Below are positions 42,843-52,712 of a DNA stretch of 64,000 nucleotides, piece after piece (position 1 is the first letter of the stretch; each line of letters begins with the position of its first letter). The stretch spans positions 1-64,000 of the forward strand of contig JACERV010000014.1 of assembly GCA_013911065.1 (NCBI GenBank). The letters run 5' to 3'. The notes under the pieces were generated by a model. It was not told the DNA's origin. It searched no databases and was given only the letters and a program-made list of their open reading frames with translations. A program made the position numbers and the translations under genes. Origin of the DNA: Ruminococcus sp. Its GTDB lineage: Bacteria > Bacillota > Clostridia > Lachnospirales > Lachnospiraceae.

Positions 42843-42961
42843 TGTGACATAAAACAACAACAACCCGCTCTGTTTTGTTGATAAGAATCATAGCATGCTA
42901 CATATTAATCTTATGATTTACAGAAGTAACTTCAAAAATGCATATATGTTTAGTGAAAGAT

Positions 42962-43411
42962 TTATATACACACACCGGGTCTATTTGCAATCGTAGATAA
43001 TACGGTATGTGTATAAGTTCTTACAACACCGCATTCACTGCGTAATCTTTCAAGCAAAGCCTCGAGGGTCCGGGTAGAGTCTGTTACTATCTTAAGAATA
43101 TATTCATAATCACCGGTGATACAGTGACATTCTATGATTTCGGGCATTTCTTTAATAAGCATGCGGAATTTCGTTTGTGAATTTCGCGGCGGCTCTTTTA
43201 AAACCACCATACAGAAACAGGTGAGTGCCTTTCCTAACTTGTGGTTGTCTAATAGAACGGTATAGCCTGTGATATATCCGGCATATTCTAATTTACGAAG
43301 CCGTTCACTTGTGGAAGGCTGAGATAGGTTTACTTGTTGACTGATTTCTTTGAGCGAAGCTCTGGCATTTTTTTGAAGAACTCGCAAAATATCTTTATCT
43401 ATTGTATCCAT
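42962..43411 (-). CDS. Lrp/AsnC-family transcriptional regulator
   Basis: 149 residues. N-terminal helix-turn-helix (IDKDILRVLQKNARASLKEI, LSQPSTSERLRKLEYAGYI) and C-terminal ligand-binding RAM domain (CHCITGDYEYILKIV). Length is typical. It is divergent from an MFS/SDR/aminotransferase operon across 203 bases with repeated ACCT/AGGT half-sites, and probably controls it in response to an amino acid. Confidence 0.9.
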   Translation of the reverse strand: MDTIDKDILRVLQKNARASLKEISQQVNLSQPSTSERLRKLEYAGYITGYTVLLDNHKLGKALTCFCMVVLKEPPRNSQTKFRMLIKEMPEIIECHCITGDYEYILKIVTDSTRTLEALLERLRSECGVVRTYTHTVLSTIANRPGVCI

Positions 43412-43448
43412 AAATACCTCCCAATGTCATCTTTTTTTAAATATTAAC

Positions 43449-43485
43449 ACCTAATTTTATTAAGGTCAACATAAAGTGCACCTTA
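43449..43485. promoter_or_regulatory. Lrp-type half-sites in the divergent promoter
   Basis: ACCTAA (43449-43454), TAAGGT (43461-43466) and ACCTTA (43480-43485) form two overlapping inverted arrangements, the second with a 13-base spacer. The position between the regulator and its likely target suits an Lrp-type site. Confidence 0.4.
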
Positions 43486-43614
43486 TAATTATTAGGCAAA
43501 ATGAAATAATATTTTCGCATTTTATTGAATTTATTGTGCGCTATTTACAACAAAAAGAAGAAAGCATACTATTTAGCTATACTATTTACGAGAAAATAGG
43601 AGGAAGATAAGTTT

Positions 43615-44808
43615 ATGTTAAAAGGCAAATGGTTAAAATTTCTGGTTGTGTATTTAAGTGCAACAGCATTGGCTTTAAGTCAACTTAAAATATCTCCGAT
43701 TCAAATGGAAATGAATTTGAGTTTAGAGAAATTTGGATGGCTTATGTCGGTCTTTACCCTGTCAGCGCTGTTTCTGGCTTTGCCGGGAGGAACAATGATC
43801 AGCAAGTATGGTGCGAAAAAGGTTGGGGTCATTGTTCTGGCTTGTCTGGTTTTAGGAAATATGTTAGGAGCTGTCAGTGTTAACGGAGCTGAGGTGATGA
43901 ATTACACCTTACTTCTCATTAGCCGGATTATTGAAGGAGTTTCCTTCTCCATGATTAATATGATGGCAATGGTATTTATAGGAGAGTGGTTCAAGGAAGG
44001 TTCTTCAGGAGTTGCAATTGGAATTTTCGGAACTTTTTCAGCACTTGCCTCGATGTTTGGCTATAATTTTTATCTGCCGGTTTTTACAAGATTTGGGCTG
44101 CGGTCTGTTTGGATTGTAACAGCTATATTAGCAGCCATTGCATTGCTTGGTTTTATCTTCTTGCTGGATGATGCCAGAGAGGAAGAAACGAAGGAAGAAA
44201 AAAGCACTTACAAGGAAGTATTTGCACAAAGTAATACATGGTTATTGTCTATTGCAATGTTTACAATGACATTTGTACTTTATACGTTTATTGCATATTA
44301 CCCAAGAATTTTAACAGAAATCTTTGGATTATCAAAAGAAGGGGCAAACGCACAGTCTGGATTCTTCGGTCTGGTGGGCGTGCCGTTTGGCTTAGTTGCC
44401 GGGATTATTGTTGATAAATTTAAAGTAAAAGCACCTTACCTGGGTGTTGTTACTGGGCTTTTGATGGCATTGGGATGTTTTATGATAGTGTTTGCGCCCT
44501 CTTCTATGGCAATTGTACAAGTGGCGCTGCTGGGAGCAGCCATCAGTTTGTTTTCATCAAGTATTTCTATTTCGGTACCAAGAACAGTAAAGCGAAAGGA
44601 ATTAATCGGACAAACCTTTGCAGTGGTGTATTTATTCTATTATCTCGGAGTAACAACAGGTGCAGCGGTGGTTGCAAAAATTGCTTCAGCATCCGGCAGC
44701 TGGAAGGTAGCTTCTATGGTTATGGGCGTGGCCGTACTTGCAGGTGTGCTGTGTATGTTCCTTCTTGGAATCACAGACAGGAAGCGTGAAAAAACCAATA
44801 GGTTTTAA
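43615..44808 (+). CDS. MFS transporter
   Basis: 397 residues with about 12 transmembrane segments. The first loop carries GGTMISKYGAKKVG, the MFS motif A position (G-x-L/I-x-D-x-x-G-x-K type). The N-terminal LSQLKISPIQMEMNLSLEKF and similar stretches recall the nitrate/cyanate-type (NarK/CynX) branch. AGGAGG precedes ATG 43615. First gene of the Lrp-linked operon; direction of transport unknown. Confidence 0.82.
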   Translation: MLKGKWLKFLVVYLSATALALSQLKISPIQMEMNLSLEKFGWLMSVFTLSALFLALPGGTMISKYGAKKVGVIVLACLVLGNMLGAVSVNGAEVMNYTLLLISRIIEGVSFSMINMMAMVFIGEWFKEGSSGVAIGIFGTFSALASMFGYNFYLPVFTRFGLRSVWIVTAILAAIALLGFIFLLDDAREEETKEEKSTYKEVFAQSNTWLLSIAMFTMTFVLYTFIAYYPRILTEIFGLSKEGANAQSGFFGLVGVPFGLVAGIIVDKFKVKAPYLGVVTGLLMALGCFMIVFAPSSMAIVQVALLGAAISLFSSSISISVPRTVKRKELIGQTFAVVYLFYYLGVTTGAAVVAKIASASGSWKVASMVMGVAVLAGVLCMFLLGITDRKREKTNRF

Positions 44809-44834
44809 AATAAAAAAAAATGGAGGAAAAGGTT

Positions 44835-45638
44835 ATGGCAAACAGACGTAAAAAAGTTTTACTCACAGGTGGAACACAGGGGATTGGCGAAACAACGCTG
44901 CAGCTATTGGTAGAAAAGGGATATGAGGTACACATTACATATCGAAGCTCGGCAAAAAAAGCGGAAGAATTTTGCCAGAAATACCCGGGCATAGTGTATG
45001 CTTACAAATTGGATCAGGGGGACCCGAAAGCGATTAAAAAAGCTGACTTTTTAAATGAGCACTCCTGGGATGGTATTATCTTTAATGCAGCACTTGGCTC
45101 AGCTACAGCAAAGGTATATCAGGCTGGCTCAGATGAACTGGCTTTTGAAACCGATGATGCAATGATGCGGGTAAATGCATTGGGGCCACTTTGGATTTAT
45201 AAGAAGGTAAAAGACAATCTTTTAAAGAGAACAGAGAAAACGAAATTAATCTTTATTTCATCCGTAGGCGGTGGAATAGCGGCCTTCCCATTCTTTACAT
45301 TAAGCGATGGAATGAGCAAGTGTGCAGTGAGTTTCCTGGGAAAACAACTGGCAGCAGAACATACCCATACCTTAGTTGATGTATTTGTAGTTTGCCCGGG
45401 TGCAACAGAGACGCAAATGTTTAAGGCCAGTACACTTAATCAGATGTCGCCGGAAGAAAGAGAAGCATTTGATTTGGCACAGGCCAAAAAGCGTTTAATT
45501 CAACCAGAGGAAATCTCTTATTGGTTAGAACAATTGTTACGTGATGAGTCCACGGTACTTCATGGAGCAAGCATTGATGCAACTCTGGGCCTCGGCTCTC
45601 GTCCTGGTATTCAAACAGAATATGGATTGAAGCATTAA
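44835..45638 (+). CDS. SDR-like protein lacking the catalytic tyrosine
   Basis: 267 residues of the short-chain dehydrogenase fold. The cofactor loop TGGTQGIGETT (residues 11-21) and the Ser of FISSVGGG are present. Where the YxxxK motif is expected the sequence reads SDGMSK: Lys162 is there but the position four before it is Asp158, and no Tyr occurs between the Ser and that Lys. It may be a non-canonical enzyme or a binding partner. ATG 44835 has GGAGG upstream; the ATG at 44820 would include that site. Between MFS and aminotransferase genes. Confidence 0.75.
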   Translation: MANRRKKVLLTGGTQGIGETTLQLLVEKGYEVHITYRSSAKKAEEFCQKYPGIVYAYKLDQGDPKAIKKADFLNEHSWDGIIFNAALGSATAKVYQAGSDELAFETDDAMMRVNALGPLWIYKKVKDNLLKRTEKTKLIFISSVGGGIAAFPFFTLSDGMSKCAVSFLGKQLAAEHTHTLVDVFVVCPGATETQMFKASTLNQMSPEEREAFDLAQAKKRLIQPEEISYWLEQLLRDESTVLHGASIDATLGLGSRPGIQTEYGLKH

Positions 45639-45658
45639 AAGAAACGGAGGGACTAAAA

Positions 45659-46906
45659 ATGAAAGAATTTCTTTCTAAAAGGGGGCAAAGCTGGGCAAAG
45701 GAAATGTCACCGCTTATGAATGCCGACTTTAGCACCCGGGAAATGCGTTATGATCCAGAAATAAGACCGGACGGCCATATTAACATGGGGACAGCAGAGA
45801 GCCAGTTAATTAATAAAGAAGTAATCGGGCTTTTGGAGAAAATTCAGTCACGTATGACGATTGCGCCGAAAAATATCCATTACGATTATTTTTATGGCAG
45901 TAATGATTTTAGAGAAGCAATTGCACGTCATTGGCAGCACCTGATATTTGGAAATGAATCAGAGAGAAAGATTACAAAAGAAAATATTGTCATAGGATCA
46001 GGATGTTCGCTGGCGTTAGAAATGCTGGGAACTGTATTAGGAGATCCTGGGGATGTATTATTGGTCCCTGCTCCTTATTACTCAGGATTTGGGGATGATA
46101 TGTCTGAGAGGGCGAAAATAGAATTAGTTCCGGTGCATTGCGGCCCGGAACTGACGAAGGCAGTATTTGAAGAAGCATATGAAGCCCAGGTTGCCGCGGG
46201 GAAAAAAGTCATTGGAGTGCTGTATTCTTCACCGAACAATCCGGTTGGCACGGTATACAAACCCGAATACATGCAGCATATAATAGGATTCTGTATGAAG
46301 CATGATTTGGAAATTATTTCAGATGAAATTTATGCCGAGACAGTTCATGATCCACAATCAAAATGGTGCAGTACCTTGCGTCTGGTCCCGGACGAATATC
46401 TACACAGAGTACATGTTACCAGCAGCTTTGCAAAAGATTTTGCCCTTTCAGGCTTTCGCACCGGATTTGCTATTTCTTTTAATCCGGAGGCGATTGCGGC
46501 AATGCAAAATCTATCATATTATTCGGGGGTATCAACACATACACAACTGGTGTTAACCGAGCTTTTAAAAGCGCCGGAATTACCGGAGCTATTGCAAAGA
46601 AACAGGGAAGAACTGCAAAAAGGTTACAAGAAAATGGTAGAAGCGCTGAATAAGATTGGAGTTCAAACATTACCGGCGCAAGGCGGAATTTTCATTTTTG
46701 CCGATTTCTCCCGTTTTATGAGGGAGCGGACGTTTGCAGCCGAGATGGAATTATGGCAAAAGATATTTGGAGAATTAAAGGTCAATATTTCACCGGGCCA
46801 AATTTTTGCATCAAAAGAACCAGGGTGGTTCCGCATCTGTTATGCATCGGAGCCGGCTGTAGTGGATGAAGTTTGCAGAAGACTTCAGACATTAATTAGA
46901 GAATAA
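45659..46906 (+). CDS. ACC-synthase-like PLP aminotransferase (class I/II)
   Basis: 415 residues of fold-type-I aminotransferases. The stretches NMGTAESQLINKEVIGLL, YDYFYGSNDFREAIARHW, VPAPYYSGFGDD, SSPNNPVGTVY and the PLP-lysine region SSFAKDFALSGFRTGF resemble 1-aminocyclopropane-1-carboxylate synthase and related bacterial aminotransferases. GGAGG precedes ATG 45659. It probably transaminates an amino acid whose carbon skeleton is handled by the neighbouring SDR-like protein and moved by the MFS protein. Real ACC synthesis is uncertain. Confidence 0.83.
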   Translation: MKEFLSKRGQSWAKEMSPLMNADFSTREMRYDPEIRPDGHINMGTAESQLINKEVIGLLEKIQSRMTIAPKNIHYDYFYGSNDFREAIARHWQHLIFGNESERKITKENIVIGSGCSLALEMLGTVLGDPGDVLLVPAPYYSGFGDDMSERAKIELVPVHCGPELTKAVFEEAYEAQVAAGKKVIGVLYSSPNNPVGTVYKPEYMQHIIGFCMKHDLEIISDEIYAETVHDPQSKWCSTLRLVPDEYLHRVHVTSSFAKDFALSGFRTGFAISFNPEAIAAMQNLSYYSGVSTHTQLVLTELLKAPELPELLQRNREELQKGYKKMVEALNKIGVQTLPAQGGIFIFADFSRFMRERTFAAEMELWQKIFGELKVNISPGQIFASKEPGWFRICYASEPAVVDEVCRRLQTLIRE

Positions 46907-46929
46907 TAGAAATCAGGTCTGGGTATGAA

Positions 46930-46967
46930 AAAAGAGGTTGTAACCTGTTAAGGTTACAGCCTCTTTT
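46930..46967. terminator. Bidirectional terminator overlapping the yitT-like gene end
   Basis: AAAAGAGGTTGTAACC pairs with GGTTACAGCCTCTTTT around a short loop (one mismatch). The right arm contains the last codons and stop of the minus-strand YitT-family gene. Confidence 0.8.
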
Positions 46968-47844
46968 CGAAGTTCCCTGCTACAGAGCACCCTTCTGTAA
47001 ATATCATAAATGCATTTGGGTCAATGCTCCGGACAATCCGCTTTAGCTGGCTGACTTCATATTTTGAAATCACCACAAGCAGGATGTATGATGTCTCATT
47101 CGTATAGGCTCCGGCACCGTCCCAGTTTGTAACTCCACGTCCAGTCTGTTCTATGATAGCCCGGGAGATGCCCAGTTTCTTCGTAAAAATCATAACACTC
47201 ATATTGATATTTTGAATATGTACCCGGTCACAGGCGATGGAAAAAACCACACCATAAATGAGAGAGTAAATTGCGATTTCAATATTGAACAACATGAGAC
47301 AGATACTATATATGAAAAAGTTAATGATAATGGATACTTTTCCTACGCTGAATCCTGGAAACTTTTTAGAAAAGTAAATACCAAGAATGTCCTGTCCTCC
47401 CCCGGAGCTTCCGCCTCTAAGGACCATACCTGAGCCAGTTCCGGTAATAATGCCGCCAAGAATACAGGCAGTGAGATAATCTTCAATCACTGGGGCTGAT
47501 GGAATTGGAATCAGGGTGAGAGAGACTGTCTGAAGGATAATGGTCAGAACAGAGCGGGTGAAGAATGTCTTTCCCATCTTGTTCCATGCCAGATAAACTA
47601 AAGGCAGGTTAAGCAGCAGATAGATAATACCTGCAATATCCGTCTGCCCAAAAGAAAAAGGCAGAACCTTCATAATAAAAGTACGGATTAACTGGGCTAT
47701 ACCCATAAATCCTCCATTGTATAATGAGAGAGGTATGATAAATACATTTAGCCCTAAAGCAAACATAAGAGTACCGAGCGCCACATTGCCCGTACTATAT
47801 AAACGCTGCTTTTGCCGCTCGTTCAAGGAATTTAAAAATAACAT
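46954..47844 (-). CDS. YitT-family membrane protein (DUF161 plus DUF2179)
   Basis: 296 residues. Five or six hydrophobic segments (N-terminal GNVALGTLMFALGLNVFIIP; GGSSGGGQDILGIYFSKKF) followed by a soluble DUF2179-type domain (RGVTNWDGAGAYTNETSYIL). Family role is not established; it has been viewed as a possible transporter with a ligand-binding tail. Monocistronic, ending in a shared hairpin with the aminotransferase gene. Confidence 0.88.
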   Translation of the reverse strand: MLFLNSLNERQKQRLYSTGNVALGTLMFALGLNVFIIPLSLYNGGFMGIAQLIRTFIMKVLPFSFGQTDIAGIIYLLLNLPLVYLAWNKMGKTFFTRSVLTIILQTVSLTLIPIPSAPVIEDYLTACILGGIITGTGSGMVLRGGSSGGGQDILGIYFSKKFPGFSVGKVSIIINFFIYSICLMLFNIEIAIYSLIYGVVFSIACDRVHIQNINMSVMIFTKKLGISRAIIEQTGRGVTNWDGAGAYTNETSYILLVVISKYEVSQLKRIVRSIDPNAFMIFTEGCSVAGNFEKRL

Positions 47845-48049
47845 AATAGTCTCCCCCCATCACAGTGATGAATTTGCACTCCAAAATCTATGACGTTCAA
47901 GATATCAGATGTGTCTATATATTCTAGCATTTTGATTTCCCTATTACAAGATATAAAAACATAAATTTTACTGCCATTAATGGTGTCAAATTCTGTGCAT
48001 TCGTGATATAATATTATCCTACTTAACGATAAATTACTGAGGTACTTAT

Positions 48050-49996
48050 ATGATACGGTGGTCGCTTGCTGGGGAGTTTATGGCTTTTATAGTCCTCATT
48101 ACCTTGATGTTATATTTTCATGAAAAGCGTGTTGTAATCAGCGCCAGGAAAAGATTCTATGGTTTATGTTTATTATTTTCTCTCCTTTGTATTGGACTGA
48201 ATGTGCTGTGTATCTTATTGCTGGATTATCCCGGACACAGTCCATACTGGCTGAATATGTTTCTCAACAGTATGTACTTTCTGCTGATTATCGTCGTCAG
48301 TTCTATGATAGCTGCGTATTTATTGCTCATGATACTGGAACATGTCTATGATAAGCATAGTATGAAACGTGCATTTATGGCACTGATTTTAATGAATGTG
48401 ACATTTATGGGCCTGGTACTGTGGAATGTGAAGTCGGGTATCTTGTTTTATTTTGACAGCGCAGGCAATTACCGAAGGGGAGAACTGAATGTACTGGGAT
48501 ATTACATTGTAGCAGTGGAAATTCTGATGATATATTACTGCTGCTGGAAACACCGGCCGAGTGTAAGTAAATCTATTGCACGGGTCATTATCACAATCCC
48601 TCCGCTTATTGTTCTTTTAGGTATATTTCAAGTGGTTTACCGGGAAATTATAGTGAATGAAATGGCATTGGCAATTGCAAATATGGTGCTTTTCATGAGC
48701 TTTCAAAACGGCGCTCTAAAACGGGATTCTTTAACCCTTGCGGGAAACAGGGAAAACTTTTATGAAAATCTGTCACTCAGACTTGCGGGAAAACAAAGGT
48801 TCCAGGTTGTTGTTCTGGCTTTGCGTCAGTTTGACGTTATAAATCAGAATTACGGACATCAAAAAGGGGATGAAATCCTTTATGCGGTAGCGTCCGAACT
48901 GGGGCGGATTATTCCCGGCGGGGAGGTGTACCGGTTTGGAAATGTAGAATTTGCAATGATTCTTCCGTGGCATTCTAAACAGGAGGCTCAACAAAATCTT
49001 GGTATTTTGCAGAGAAGGTTCCGCGGGAGCTGGAGTGTAGGAGAAGTACATACCCATATGCGGGCCGTTTTTATGCACATGGAACATATCGAACAAACTT
49101 ACACTACGTCTGAAATGATGACTTATTTGGAATATGGAATTAGAAAAGCAAAAGAAATTCAGGGACACAATGTAAGCTTTAACGAAACCATGCTGAAAAA
49201 GTATGAAAATGAAAAACGAATTTTAGACGTGATACAGCGTTCGGTTGAACAGAAACGGTTTGAGGTCTGGTACCAGCCCGTATATCATCTGAAAAGCGGG
49301 AGCTGGTCCGCAGAGGCTTTGCTGAGACTTAATGACTATGAAGGCAATCCGGTTCATCCTTCTGAGTTTATACCAGTGGCGGAGGCATCAGGCCTGATTG
49401 ATGAGTTGAGCTGGATTGTTTTGGAGGAAGTGTGTTCTTTCCTGGAACAAGAAGAACACAATAATATAGAGAATATATCGGTTAATTTATCCATGCAGCA
49501 ATTTGCCGATGCCAAAATATCGGAGAAAATACTGGATTGTGTGAACAGACACCACTTAACTCCGGACAGGCTTAAAATGGAAGTGACTGAGAGAGTACTT
49601 CTGCATGACATAGAGCACATGAAAAAAATGATGAACAAGATGGACAGGGCGGGGATAGGGTTTTACCTGGATGATTTTGGGACAGGTTATTCCAACCTGG
49701 TTAGTATTTTGGAGTTTCCTTTTGAGTGTGTGAAGCTGGATAAAAGCCTTTTAACAGGGTTTCCGGAAAATCCGGATTCAGAGGTGATGGTCAGAACCTT
49801 GATTGAGCTTTTCCATGGTATGGGAAATAAGGTTGTAGCGGAAGGCGTTGAAGAAAGAGCTCAGGCAGAACTTTTGGATAAGATGGGAGTGGATTATATT
49901 CAGGGGTACTATTTCAGCAGGCCCCTGTCCAGGGATGTATTTTCCAAGGGATACTATATGAAAGAACAGCTTTTCAGGGAACTAAGTAAAGAGTAA
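48050..49996 (+). CDS. Membrane-anchored degenerate GGDEF plus EAL phosphodiesterase
   Basis: 648 residues. About seven N-terminal hydrophobic segments (1-215), a GGDEF-fold domain (about 225-370), then an EAL domain (about 385-635). The GGDEF signature is replaced by RFGNVEF (about residue 295), so cyclase activity is unlikely. The EAL domain keeps EALLRL (about residue 421), NLSMQQF, DDFGTGYSN, KLDKSLL and EGVEERAQ, so it should hydrolyse cyclic di-GMP. The start at 48050 follows GAGG. The next gene begins 13 bases after its stop. Confidence 0.85.
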   Translation: MIRWSLAGEFMAFIVLITLMLYFHEKRVVISARKRFYGLCLLFSLLCIGLNVLCILLLDYPGHSPYWLNMFLNSMYFLLIIVVSSMIAAYLLLMILEHVYDKHSMKRAFMALILMNVTFMGLVLWNVKSGILFYFDSAGNYRRGELNVLGYYIVAVEILMIYYCCWKHRPSVSKSIARVIITIPPLIVLLGIFQVVYREIIVNEMALAIANMVLFMSFQNGALKRDSLTLAGNRENFYENLSLRLAGKQRFQVVVLALRQFDVINQNYGHQKGDEILYAVASELGRIIPGGEVYRFGNVEFAMILPWHSKQEAQQNLGILQRRFRGSWSVGEVHTHMRAVFMHMEHIEQTYTTSEMMTYLEYGIRKAKEIQGHNVSFNETMLKKYENEKRILDVIQRSVEQKRFEVWYQPVYHLKSGSWSAEALLRLNDYEGNPVHPSEFIPVAEASGLIDELSWIVLEEVCSFLEQEEHNNIENISVNLSMQQFADAKISEKILDCVNRHHLTPDRLKMEVTERVLLHDIEHMKKMMNKMDRAGIGFYLDDFGTGYSNLVSILEFPFECVKLDKSLLTGFPENPDSEVMVRTLIELFHGMGNKVVAEGVEERAQAELLDKMGVDYIQGYYFSRPLSRDVFSKGYYMKEQLFRELSKE

Positions 49997-50009
49997 GGGG
50001 ATAAATGTT

Positions 50010-51104
50010 GTGAAAAAGGGAACTACAGGGAACCGGCTGATTGCACTTATTTTATCCGCAGTTATGCTGATATCCTGGTGGACGGTGTATCAGTCCGCAG
50101 ATGCCGCAGGTACCAGGCAAGAGCGCGGCAGGGTGGAGGTACATTATATAGATGTAGGGCAGGGAGATGCGACTCTGATTCTATCAGACGGACATGCCAT
50201 GCTGATTGATGCAGGAAATAACAGTAAGGGTACCGCAGTACAGAATTATTTGCAGAAACAAGGTGTAAAAAAGCTGGATTATGTCATAGGTACCCATCCT
50301 GATGCCGATCATATCGGCGGTTTAGATGTTGTCATTTATAAATTTGATTGTAGAGAGGTGCTTCTTCCGGATTACAGGAAGGACACGAAAACTTATGAGG
50401 AGGTGGAGGACACTTTAAAAATAAAAAATTACAAAGCAGTTCATCCTGATGCAGGGGACAAATATCTGCTTGGGGATGCCTTCTTTACTGTTGTGTCATC
50501 TGCCGGTAAAAAGTTTGACAGTGCCAACGATTATTCTGTTGCAGTACGTCTGGAATATGGCAGGAATCATTTCCTGTTTGTAGGAGATGCGGAAGCAGAC
50601 GCTGAACAGGCAATGTTAAAGAGCGGGCAGAATCTTAGTGCTGATGTGTATAAAGTCAGTCATCATGGAAGTAAAACAGGAACCTCAGAAGAATTTCTTG
50701 AAGCGGTGAATCCGGAGTATGCTGTGATTAGCTGCGGGGAGGACAACTCCTATGGTCATCCTCATGGAGAAGTCCTGAATCTGCTGCGCAAGAAGGGAAT
50801 AAAGGTATTCCGTACAGATGAGCAGGGGACCATAGTCGCCGTCTCTGACGGGAAAAAGATTACCTGGAATATGTCCCCGGATGAGAGCTGGAAAGCAGGA
50901 GAGCCAAAGGGAACAGGGAAAAGTGCCCCAGAACCGGCAAAGAATATAACATATATCCTAAATACAAATACAAAGAAGATTCATCTGCCCTCCTGTGACA
51001 GTACAAAGAAAATAGCTTCTGAAAATAAGAAGAGGACAAAGAAGGTCCTAAGAGAACTTGAGTCAGAAGGGTATATCCCATGTAAAAACTGTTTGGGAAA
51101 GTAA
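50010..51104 (+). CDS. Secreted ComEC/Rec2-like metallo-beta-lactamase-fold hydrolase
   Basis: 364 residues starting at GTG 50010 (AAGGGG upstream). An N-terminal signal or anchor (LIALILSAVMLISWWTVYQ) precedes an MBL domain with IDVGQGDATL, THPDADHIGG (Zn ligands), FVGDAEAD and VSHHGSKTGT. The last 50 residues (IHLPSCDST and PCKNC) form a Cys/His metal-binding-like tail of the Ada type. Such extracellular proteins resemble the ComEC nuclease domain. It probably acts on nucleic acid or another phosphoester outside the cell; coupling to the c-di-GMP phosphodiesterase upstream hints at surface-state control. Confidence 0.8.
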   Translation: MKKGTTGNRLIALILSAVMLISWWTVYQSADAAGTRQERGRVEVHYIDVGQGDATLILSDGHAMLIDAGNNSKGTAVQNYLQKQGVKKLDYVIGTHPDADHIGGLDVVIYKFDCREVLLPDYRKDTKTYEEVEDTLKIKNYKAVHPDAGDKYLLGDAFFTVVSSAGKKFDSANDYSVAVRLEYGRNHFLFVGDAEADAEQAMLKSGQNLSADVYKVSHHGSKTGTSEEFLEAVNPEYAVISCGEDNSYGHPHGEVLNLLRKKGIKVFRTDEQGTIVAVSDGKKITWNMSPDESWKAGEPKGTGKSAPEPAKNITYILNTNTKKIHLPSCDSTKKIASENKKRTKKVLRELESEGYIPCKNCLGK

Positions 51105-51111
51105 CTGCTGA

Positions 51112-52479
<1,368 letters not shown>

Positions 52480-52493
52480 ATTCCGAAATCTAC

Positions 52494-52516
52494 AGTAACT
52501 GTTCTGAACAGATACA
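52494..52516. repeat. Dispersed 23-nt palindromic motif, copy 2
   Basis: Identical to 23745-23767 (core CTGTTC-T-GAACAG). Here it stands just after the enolase stop, immediately before the terminator hairpin at 52531. Confidence 0.7.
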
Positions 52517-52530
52517 ATTTGTGAATAAAA

Positions 52531-52570
52531 GAATCCGCCGACTTCCGTTTTGGAAGCTGGCGGATCCTTT
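52531..52570 (+). terminator. Enolase terminator hairpin
   Basis: GAATCCGCCGACTTCC pairs with GGAAGCTGGCGGATCC (one mismatch, one wobble) around a TTTT-containing loop, then TTT. Confidence 0.75.
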
Positions 52571-52604
52571 ATGTAGTAGGAAACTATGTTTCCTACTACA
52601 TAAA
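52568..52604. repeat. 17-bp perfect hairpin
   Basis: TTTATGTAGTAGGAAAC and its complement enclose only TAT. Sequence differs from the enolase terminator that it abuts; no gene begins or ends here. Confidence 0.65.
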
Positions 52605-52606
52605 AC

Positions 52607-52690
52607 CTCCGGGAGATCGCACTGGGGTGGCGAGGAAGGTGTTGCTATCGCAACCCGCCCCAGGCGGAGAATCTTGCAAGCAAGATTCTC
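52607..52690. repeat. GC-rich nested hairpins before the AEC gene end
   Basis: CTCCG...CGGAG closes a stem containing TGGGG/CCCCA and an inner GTTGC-TATC-GCAAC hairpin; next to it GAGAATCTTGC-AA-GCAAGATTCTC forms an 11-bp stem (52667-52690). The last stem lies just after the AEC transporter stop and may end that transcript. Confidence 0.5.
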
Positions 52691-52712
52691 TCTTAAGACA
52701 AAAAACGAATCA

